DNA of 11,849 nt from the NCBI GenBank assembly GCA_023432075.1, contig JAEYVD010000744.1, forward strand, positions 1 to 11,849, given 5' to 3'. Below the pieces are notes generated by a model. That model searched no databases and had not been told where the DNA came from. It worked only from the letters and a program-made list of their open reading frames with translations. Positions 7,136 through 11,849 of this stretch are shown one piece after another. Position numbers and translations under genes: made by a program. Within the stretch, counting starts at the first letter, position 1. Every line of letters begins with the position of its first letter. The stretch comes from Pseudomonadota bacterium (lineage in GTDB: Bacteria > Pseudomonadota > Gammaproteobacteria > Burkholderiales > Burkholderiaceae_B).

Positions 7136-7830
7136 GGTTGCTTCCTTGAGTCGAGCAGCAGGGCATGCAGGCGTTCGGCGTCGGCGGCGCGTTCAGGGCT
7201 GCCGATCGGGCCGGAGAGTGCGACGGGCGCGACGCGGCCCCGGCCGACCACGACGCAGCGGTCGACCAGCCCCAGCAGTTCGTGCGGGTCGTGGCTGATG
7301 CAGATAAGGGCTGCGCCGCGACGCGCCACTTCTGCGTGGCAGCAGGCGGAAAGCTGGCGGCGCAGCGCGGGGTCCAGCGCGCTGAAAGGTTCGTCGAGCA
7401 GCAGCAGGTCGGGTTCGAGCGCCAGTGCGCGCGCCAGCGAGACACGCTGCGCCATGCCGCCGGAAAGCTCCGCCGGCCACGCGCTGCCCGCGCCGTCCAG
7501 GCCGACGCGGGCGAGCCAGGCGTCGGCCGCGGCGTGGGCATTGGCGGTGCGTTGACCAGCCGCGCGCAGCGGCAGCGCCACGTTGTCCCGCGCATTGCGC
7601 CAGGGCAGCAGCCGCGGTTCCTGGAACATCAGCACCGGATGCCGGAACGTGTTGCGCAGCGTGCCTTGCGTCGGTGCGAGCAGGCCCGCCGCCAGGCGCA
7701 GCAGCGAACTCTTGCCGGCGCCGCTGGGCCCGACAAGGCCCAGCCGCTCTCCAGCCGCCAGCCGCAGGTCGACCTGCGCCAGCACGGGCTGGGCGCCAAA
7801 GCGCAGCGCAAGGTTTTGCATCTCAAGCAT
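7132..7830 (-). CDS. NitT/TauT-type ABC transporter ATPase
   Basis: This is the cytoplasmic ATPase that powers import through the permease encoded just upstream. The protein has 232 residues. Walker A is GPSGAGKS (34-41), the Q-loop is LMFQEPRLLPWRN (Gln70), the ABC signature is LSGGMAQR (122-129), Walker B is LLLLDEP (142-148), followed by the D-loop SALD, and the H-loop is SHD (His180). All catalytic motifs are intact. The Q-loop sequence FQEPRLLPWRN is typical of the SsuB/TauB/NrtD group. The frame is open further upstream, but ATG 7830 gives the normal N-terminus MLEMQNLALRFG and overlaps the permease stop by eight bases. The gene ends in a four-base overlap with the small membrane protein gene. 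Confidence 0.94.
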   Translation of the reverse strand: MLEMQNLALRFGAQPVLAQVDLRLAAGERLGLVGPSGAGKSSLLRLAAGLLAPTQGTLRNTFRHPVLMFQEPRLLPWRNARDNVALPLRAAGQRTANAHAAADAWLARVGLDGAGSAWPAELSGGMAQRVSLARALALEPDLLLLDEPFSALDPALRRQLSACCHAEVARRGAALICISHDPHELLGLVDRCVVVGRGRVAPVALSGPIGSPERAADAERLHALLLDSRKQP

Positions 7831-8602
7831 GGCTTGGCTCCATCCAGCGTCCCAGCCGGCGCTGCAGCGGTTGCAACAGCGCGAATTCCAGCAGCGCAAC
7901 CAAGCCGAATATCAACAGCACCCAGGCGAAGAGTTCAGCGGTGTCGAAGGTGCTGCGGGCGTTGGCGAGCGCGTAGCCGATGCCGTTTTCCGCGCCGAGC
8001 ACTTCGGCCATCACGACCAGGCGCACGCCGCCGCACAGGGCAATGAGCAGGGCGGCCAGCAGCGGCGCGCTGAGCGCGGGCAGGTACAGGTGCCGCAGCC
8101 GCAACCACGGGCCGTAGCGGTAGACGTGCGTCATTTCCACGAGCCGCCGGTCCACGTGCAACATGCCCTTGACGGTGTTGACGTACATGCCGGGCGCCAT
8201 CATCAGCGTCGTGATGAAGATCACCATGGGCGAGCCCATGCCGAACCACAGCATGGCCAGCACCACCATCACCACGGGCGGCACCGCCATCAGCAGCCAG
8301 CGCAGGGGCTCGATGAGGCCGCGCAGGCGTGCGCTGTGTCCGGCCAGGACGCCGAGCGTGAAGCCGATCGAGGCCCCGGCCAGCACGCCCGCGCCAATGC
8401 GCATCAGGCTGACGCCAGCGTTGGCGAAGAACTGCTCGCTGCGCACCAGGGGGCCGATTGCGCGTAGCGCCTCCCACGGCGTGGCCATGAGCAGCGGGCC
8501 GAGATGGCGGGCAGTCAGGTGCCACGCGAGCACCAGCAGCAGGACGCCGGCCACGCTCCAGCCGCGCGAGGTGCGCGCAGGACTTGCGGCGGGCGCGCTC
8601 AT
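7823..8602 (-). CDS. NitT/TauT-type ABC transporter permease
   Basis: This is an inner-membrane permease of the SsuC/TauC class (BPD_transp_1 fold), 259 residues with about six membrane helices (roughly 15-33, 65-87, 100-120, 122-145, 178-200, 224-244). The cytoplasmic EAA loop at about 155-180 reads EMTHVYRYGPWLRLRHLYLP; it keeps the conserved Gly and the terminal LP but diverges from the usual EAARxLGA opening. Only one permease gene is present, so a homodimer is expected, as in this family. The ATG at 8602 overlaps the binding-protein stop by four bases and the gene overlaps the ATPase by eight. The substrate cannot be deduced; known relatives carry sulphonates, taurine, nitrate and thiamine or riboflavin precursors. 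Confidence 0.94.
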   Translation of the reverse strand: MSAPAASPARTSRGWSVAGVLLLVLAWHLTARHLGPLLMATPWEALRAIGPLVRSEQFFANAGVSLMRIGAGVLAGASIGFTLGVLAGHSARLRGLIEPLRWLLMAVPPVVMVVLAMLWFGMGSPMVIFITTLMMAPGMYVNTVKGMLHVDRRLVEMTHVYRYGPWLRLRHLYLPALSAPLLAALLIALCGGVRLVVMAEVLGAENGIGYALANARSTFDTAELFAWVLLIFGLVALLEFALLQPLQRRLGRWMEPSHA

Positions 8603-9603
8603 GGTCCGTAGAACCCGACGGGCGGCAGGTCGCCGCCGATGGCCTGCGGAAAGCGGCTGGCCAGCAGGCGGTAGAGCGCTTCCAGTTCAGGACGGGCAGC
8701 GTGGGCGCTGCGGCTGTCCAGGCGCGTGCCGCGGATCGCGGTCACCACAGCCGGCGCGGGCAGGTGGGGAAGGTGTTCGCGCACGAGGTCGGCGCAGGCT
8801 TCGGGGTGGGATGCACACCAGCGCGCCGATGCCGCATAGGCGTCATCCACCGCCCGGCACAGCGTGGCGTCGCCCGCCACGCCAGCGGCAGCCATGACAC
8901 CCGCCTGCGGCAGCGAAGGCTGCTCCGGAAAGCGGGCGCGCCACGCGGCTTCCAGGCTTTGGCCGCGGTGCAGCGCCACGCCGCCCGCTTGTTCGGCGCG
9001 CCATAGCAGCAGCGAGGCCATGGGCTCGACGAGCAACACGCTTTCGGCCTGGCCGCTGAGCATCAGCGCAATGGCGTCCTGCCCATCGCGGGTGCGACGC
9101 AGCGTGACCGGGGCGAGGCCCTGCTCGGTCTGGGCTTGCAGCAACGTGTCCAGCAGCACGGCCGGCAGGTCGCGCTGGAAGGGCGCCACCAGTTCGCGAC
9201 CGGACAAGTCGGCAAAGTGCTTGATGTCGGGATTACGGCTGACCAGCCACATAATTCCCCACACGGAAATATTCAGCAGGCGCACCGGCATGCCGCGGTT
9301 GTGCAGCAGCGCGGGCAGGGTGCTGGGCGCGGCGCTGAAGTCGACGTCGCGATTGACCAGCAGCGTGCGCAACTGGTCCGGCGTCTGCCACAGGCGAAAG
9401 CGCAGCGCGCCGGCGTGGTCGGCCAGTGCGCCGGTGGCCGCCATGTGCATCAGCGGATAACTCACCACGGCGCCGGGGCCGGCAAGGGTCAATTGAGGGC
9501 GGCGGTCGGGCACGGCGGCCCTGACGTTTTCAAGGCGCGGCAGGAGGGCGGCGCCCAACGCCGCGGCGCAAAAGCGGCGGCGGGTGTGCTGATGTGCGGT
9601 CAT
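8599..9603 (-). CDS. Tat-exported NitT/TauT-type periplasmic binding protein
   Basis: This is the first gene of the five-gene operon, encoding a 334-residue ABC substrate-binding protein of the NMT1/SsuA-like type. The N-terminus has a twin-arginine motif TRRRF (residues 7-11) followed by a modest hydrophobic stretch and probable cleavage near residue 30, so export by Tat rather than Sec is likely. The mature part opens with LTLAGPGAVVSYPLMHMA, followed by DVDFSAAPSTLPALL and LNISVWGIMWLVSRNP, a layout usual for this family. The Tat motif fixes the ATG at 9603, although no clear ribosome binding site precedes it; a Fur-like box lies 8-23 bases upstream. Tat export is unusual for this family and could mean that the protein binds a cofactor or folds quickly. 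The ligand is unknown. Confidence 0.9.
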   Translation of the reverse strand: MTAHQHTRRRFCAAALGAALLPRLENVRAAVPDRRPQLTLAGPGAVVSYPLMHMAATGALADHAGALRFRLWQTPDQLRTLLVNRDVDFSAAPSTLPALLHNRGMPVRLLNISVWGIMWLVSRNPDIKHFADLSGRELVAPFQRDLPAVLLDTLLQAQTEQGLAPVTLRRTRDGQDAIALMLSGQAESVLLVEPMASLLLWRAEQAGGVALHRGQSLEAAWRARFPEQPSLPQAGVMAAAGVAGDATLCRAVDDAYAASARWCASHPEACADLVREHLPHLPAPAVVTAIRGTRLDSRSAHAARPELEALYRLLASRFPQAIGGDLPPVGFYGP

Positions 9604-9610
9604 TATTCTA

Positions 9611-9626
9611 AATACGAATTATTATC
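9611..9626 (-). promoter_or_regulatory. Fur-like box in the divergent intergenic region
   Basis: Read on the minus strand, the site is GATAATAATTCGTATT, 12 of 16 bases identical to the site at 332-347 in front of the sigma-factor gene. It lies in the 57-base AT-rich gap between the binding-protein gene and the Crp/Fnr-type gene, close enough to both starts to control either. Identification as Fur-binding is inferred from resemblance; the shared match within one window strengthens it. Confidence 0.5.
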
Positions 9627-9634
9627 GTTTTATT

Positions 9635-9650
9635 CTGACACTCAGCCTGA
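9635..9650. promoter_or_regulatory. Overlapping short dyads before the Crp/Fnr-type gene
   Basis: CTGA-CAC-TCAG (9635-9645) and TCAG-C-CTGA (9642-9650) are two overlapping perfect 4-base-arm dyads ending ten bases before the regulator's ATG. They could be an operator for autoregulation, but arms this short occur often by chance. No FNR-type TTGAT-N4-ATCAA site is visible in the gap. Confidence 0.2.
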
Positions 9651-9660
9651 AAGACCCAGA

Positions 9661-10374
9661 ATGACAAATATCAATGTGCTGGAGCCGCGCGCGGCGGCCG
9701 CCCGCCTGCTTGCAAGGCATCCGCTGCTGGCCGGTTTGCCGGCGGGCGTGGCCGACGATTTGCTGCTGGAGGCCAGCGTGATACGCGCGCCGGCCGGGCA
9801 GATCCTGTTCGGCGAAGGCGATGAGGCGCGTCATTACCTGTTGGTCGAGGCCGGGCAGGCCGAGGTCATGCGCTACGGCTACAACGGCGACGAGCGCGTG
9901 TTCCGCGTGTTCGAGCCGGGACAGCTGATGGCCGAGGCCGCGATGTTCATGCCGCACGGCCGCTATCCCATGCAGGCGCGTGCGCGCACCGACGTGCAGT
10001 GCTGGCGGCTTGTCCGCGGCAAGCTGCACGATGCCTGCCGGCGGTGGCCCGATCTGGCGCTCAAGCTGCTGGCCGGCATGAGCCAGGCCGTGTACGACCA
10101 GGTGAACCGGGTGGACTGGATGACGTCGAGTTCGGCCGCCGAGCGGCTGGCGAACTACCTGATGGGCTTGCTGGAACGGCAGGGCGCCGAGGTCACGCTG
10201 CCGCTGAACCAGCGCCAACTGGCGGCGCACCTGGGCATTCGGGCCGAAACGCTCAACCGGCTGTTGAACGACTGGCAATCGCAGGGTTACATCAGCGGCA
10301 AGCGCAGCCAGTGGGTCGTGAAGGACCCGGCGCATCTGGCCAGCCTGTCGATGACGGCGAAACGGCCGTTTTGA
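9661..10374 (+). CDS. Crp/Fnr-family transcriptional regulator
   Basis: This is a 237-residue DNA-binding regulator with a cyclic-nucleotide-type sensory barrel (about 25-140), a dimer helix (about 130-155) and a Crp-type winged helix (about 157-222; QRQLAAHLGIRAETLNRLLN). It has only two cysteines (114 and 126) and no N-terminal cysteine cluster, so it is not an FNR-type iron-sulphur sensor. Aligned with E. coli CRP, the cAMP-contacting Arg82-Ser83 pair is replaced by Tyr102-Pro103, so cAMP binding is unlikely. The recognition helix has Glu196 and Arg200 but Asn199 where FNR has Ser. The frame is open for 525 bases upstream, antisense to the binding-protein gene; ATG 9661 is chosen for domain length and the GAAAGA motif before it. 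It is divergent from the uptake operon and is a likely local regulator of it; the effector is unknown. Confidence 0.92.
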   Translation: MTNINVLEPRAAAARLLARHPLLAGLPAGVADDLLLEASVIRAPAGQILFGEGDEARHYLLVEAGQAEVMRYGYNGDERVFRVFEPGQLMAEAAMFMPHGRYPMQARARTDVQCWRLVRGKLHDACRRWPDLALKLLAGMSQAVYDQVNRVDWMTSSSAAERLANYLMGLLERQGAEVTLPLNQRQLAAHLGIRAETLNRLLNDWQSQGYISGKRSQWVVKDPAHLASLSMTAKRPF

Positions 10375-10394
10375 ATATCAACGGTCCGGGACCG
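10360..10394. terminator. Dyads between convergent genes, possible terminator
   Basis: A perfect 12-base palindrome AAACGGCCGTTT (10360-10371) overlaps the last codons of the Crp/Fnr-type gene, and CGGTC-CGG-GACCG (10382-10394) forms a second short hairpin in the 36-base gap before the convergent response-regulator stop. Neither is followed by a strong T-run. One or both may serve as a bidirectional terminator for these convergent genes. Confidence 0.3.
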
Positions 10395-10410
10395 CGCCCG
10401 TGCGCGCGTA

Positions 10411-11109
10411 TCAGCCTTTGACCTGGGCTGGCTGATAGAAGCAGTAGCCGCTGCTGCGCAGCGTCTTGACCGGCAGCGTCTGGCCGCTCAGGGCTTCGAC
10501 GCGCCGGCGCAACCGGCGCATCTGCGTGTCCAGCCGGCGTTGATCGTATTCCAGATAGTCGGCGCCTAGCGCCTCGACGATCTGGCGGCGGCTGATGTTC
10601 TCGCCGGGTTGGCTCATGAGGACGTGCAGCACGGTCAGGTCCTGCTGCGAGAGCGGCATGGCCGCCGCGCCGGGAATGTGCAGGCGGCGCGGGCCGATTT
10701 CCAGCAACCAGCTGGGAAGCGGCTGATCCTGGCCCGGCTGGGGCAGCCCCAGGCGGCGCACCAGCGCGGCAAGGGTGGCGGCCAGTTCGTCCAGGTCGCA
10801 GCCCTTGCCCAGATAGTGATCGGCGCCCATTCCCAGGCCCGAAATCCGGTCGCGACCCGTCTGGCGCGCGCTGAAAACCACAATGCCGACCTGCTGGCCT
10901 TGCTGGCGCAGCCGCTGGATCAGGTCCAGGCCGCAACCGTCCGGCAGGCCGATGTCGATGACGGCAAGATGGTGGCGGCCGGGATCGAAGCGCTGGTCGA
11001 ACTCCTGCAGGCTGGACACGCACGAAGGCGCGTACCCCAACTCTTCGAGGAACTCGCCGAGCTCCTGGCGCAGCACGGGTTCGTCTTCGAGCAGGATCAC
11101 TTCGGGCAT
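10411..11109 (-). CDS. OmpR-type two-component response regulator
   Basis: This is a 232-residue response regulator. The receiver domain (about 1-118) has the acidic pocket in ILLEDEP (Glu8, Asp9), the phosphoacceptor Asp52 in AVIDIGLPDG, Ser80 in VVFSAR and Lys102 in YLGKGCD, so it is complete for phosphotransfer. The C-terminal winged-helix DNA-binding domain (about 140-228) includes LSQQDLTVLHVLMSQPGENI and the wing LRSSGYCFY. The frame is open well upstream across the divergent sensor gene, but ATG 11109 gives the standard receiver N-terminus MPEVILLEDE. It is divergent from the membrane sensor gene with 57 bases between starts, the usual mark of a cognate pair with an autoregulated shared promoter region. 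Target genes cannot be read here. Confidence 0.94.
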   Translation of the reverse strand: MPEVILLEDEPVLRQELGEFLEELGYAPSCVSSLQEFDQRFDPGRHHLAVIDIGLPDGCGLDLIQRLRQQGQQVGIVVFSARQTGRDRISGLGMGADHYLGKGCDLDELAATLAALVRRLGLPQPGQDQPLPSWLLEIGPRRLHIPGAAAMPLSQQDLTVLHVLMSQPGENISRRQIVEALGADYLEYDQRRLDTQMRRLRRRVEALSGQTLPVKTLRSSGYCFYQPAQVKG

Positions 11110-11166
11110 GGCGCGCCCGCGGAATGCAGCGTGAAGGGCTGGTGTAATCTGCCGGGTTGCACGGGA

Positions 11167-11849
11167 ATGCTGCGTAAATTGCGATTGATGAAACGGGAAT
11201 GTTACTCCAGGGCCACGCTGTGGCTGGCGCTGCTGGCCTGCCTCTTCGCAGGTCTTGTGGCCGCGGCCGGGCCGGCGCGCGCCGAGCCGCTGCGCCTGGA
11301 TGGCCAGGAGCGCGTGCAGGATGCAAGCGGCCATCTTGAGCGGCTGATCGATCCCGATGGCGGGCTTGATGTCGCGCACGCGGCCGCCGCGGACGGCTGG
11401 ACCGCGCTGCCGGGCAGCCTGAGCGCGGGGTTCACGCCCGCGACGATCTGGCTGCGCCTGCCCGTGCAGGTGGACAAGGTCATGCACGGCGGCTGGATGC
11501 TGCGCCTGAGCAATTCGCTGCTGGACGACGTGCGCATCTATGTGGGCCACGCCGGCGGCTGGACGATGCTGGGGCGCAGCGGCGAGGATCTGGCGCGGCG
11601 CAAGTGGCCGGTGGACTATCGCAGCCCCGTGATCCAGTTCAATCCGTCGCAACCCGGCGCCTACGTCATCCTGGTGCGGCTTCAAAGCAAGAACGCGCTG
11701 GCGACGCGGCTGGAAGTCTGGCAGCGGCTGGCGTTCGACAACCAGTCGCGCCGCGAAGGCCTGCTGTTCGGGCTGTACTTCGGCTTTTACCTGCTCCTGA
11801 TCTGCGCGCACGCCGCGTTCTGGCTGGTGACGCGCGCGCCCATGAGCGG
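11167..11849 (+). CDS. 7TM-DISM membrane sensor, probably a histidine kinase (partial, cut at right edge)
   Basis: The N-terminal 227 residues of a membrane sensor are visible. A signal peptide (hydrophobic LWLALLACLFAGLVAAA, probable cleavage after ARA at residue 39) is followed by a periplasmic 7TMR-DISMED2-like domain (about 42-175; SAGFTPATIWLRLPV, MLRLSNSLLDDVRIYV, GAYVILVRLQ). The first helix of the seven-helix 7TM-DISM block begins near residue 195 (GLLFGLYFGFYLLLICA). The catalytic end lies outside the window. A histidine kinase is expected because the response regulator is divergent and adjacent, but diguanylate cyclases share this front end. The start is either ATG 11167 or ATG 11188; neither has a strong ribosome binding site, and both leave the signal peptide intact. 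DISMED2 domains are thought to bind small ligands, possibly carbohydrates. Confidence 0.85.
   Translation, partial: MLRKLRLMKRECYSRATLWLALLACLFAGLVAAAGPARAEPLRLDGQERVQDASGHLERLIDPDGGLDVAHAAAADGWTALPGSLSAGFTPATIWLRLPVQVDKVMHGGWMLRLSNSLLDDVRIYVGHAGGWTMLGRSGEDLARRKWPVDYRSPVIQFNPSQPGAYVILVRLQSKNALATRLEVWQRLAFDNQSRREGLLFGLYFGFYLLLICAHAAFWLVTRAPMS

Noticed and set aside
6663..7595. Upstream in-frame extension of the second receptor to 1011 residues
   Set aside because: The extra part runs through the ATPase and membrane-protein genes in another frame and would place the signal peptide inside the protein.
9136..9660. In-frame N-terminal extension of the Crp/Fnr-type regulator
   Set aside because: It is antisense to the binding-protein gene and crosses its promoter region; the regulator domain needs only the part from ATG 9661.
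9604..9660. FNR or CRP consensus site in the divergent gap
   Set aside because: No TTGAT-N4-ATCAA or TGTGA-N6-TCACA match is present; the AT-rich dyad fits a Fur-like site better.
11110..11811. In-frame N-terminal extension of the response regulator
   Set aside because: It is antisense to the sensor gene, whose signal peptide and DISMED2 domain are clear; the receiver begins normally at 11109.

Overview
The window looks like chromosome from a high-GC betaproteobacterium, most probably Alcaligenaceae (Achromobacter/Bordetella type). The basis is the GC-rich coding style, the FecI/FecR/TonB-receptor layout, Fur-like sites of the TTCGCATT type, and the overall family make-up. This is inference from style; no species can be named. 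There are ten well-supported protein genes and one probable gene start at the left edge. I saw no RNA genes, insertion sequences, CRISPR arrays or prophage genes.

Left part (1-4547): an intergenic region of about 335 bases holds two Fur-like sites and a perfect 15-bp palindrome. It is followed by a cell-surface-signalling iron uptake cluster on the plus strand: a FecI-type ECF sigma factor, a FecR-type anti-sigma regulator overlapping it by ATGA, and a TonB-dependent siderophore receptor carrying an N-terminal STN signalling domain. The expected logic is that a loaded receptor touches FecR through its STN domain, FecR frees or activates the sigma factor, and the sigma factor transcribes the receptor gene. 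Low iron would relieve Fur repression of the sigma/FecR pair. A ribosome-binding-site-like motif and a strong bet at a minus-strand start at base 14 suggest another gene leaving the window to the left.

Middle part (4560-9603): a tight minus-strand operon of five genes. In transcription order it encodes a Tat-exported NitT/TauT-type periplasmic binding protein, an ABC permease, an ABC ATPase, a small histidine-rich four-helix membrane protein (CopD-like), and a second TonB-dependent receptor without an STN domain. The first four genes overlap by 4 or 8 bases and the receptor follows after 32 bases. Together they would form a full route from outer membrane to cytoplasm. The promoter region carries a Fur-like site that matches the one in front of the sigma-factor gene at 12 of 16 positions, so an iron-linked (or other metal-linked) cargo is the best guess. 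The cargo cannot be read from the sequence. This operon is the best candidate here for an undescribed system.

Right part (9661-11849): a Crp/Fnr-family regulator is divergent from the operon, sharing a 57-base intergenic region. It lacks both the FNR iron-sulphur cysteines and the CRP cAMP-contacting Arg-Ser pair. It converges on an OmpR-type response regulator on the minus strand. That regulator is divergent from a 7TM-DISM sensor protein cut by the right edge, probably its cognate histidine kinase.
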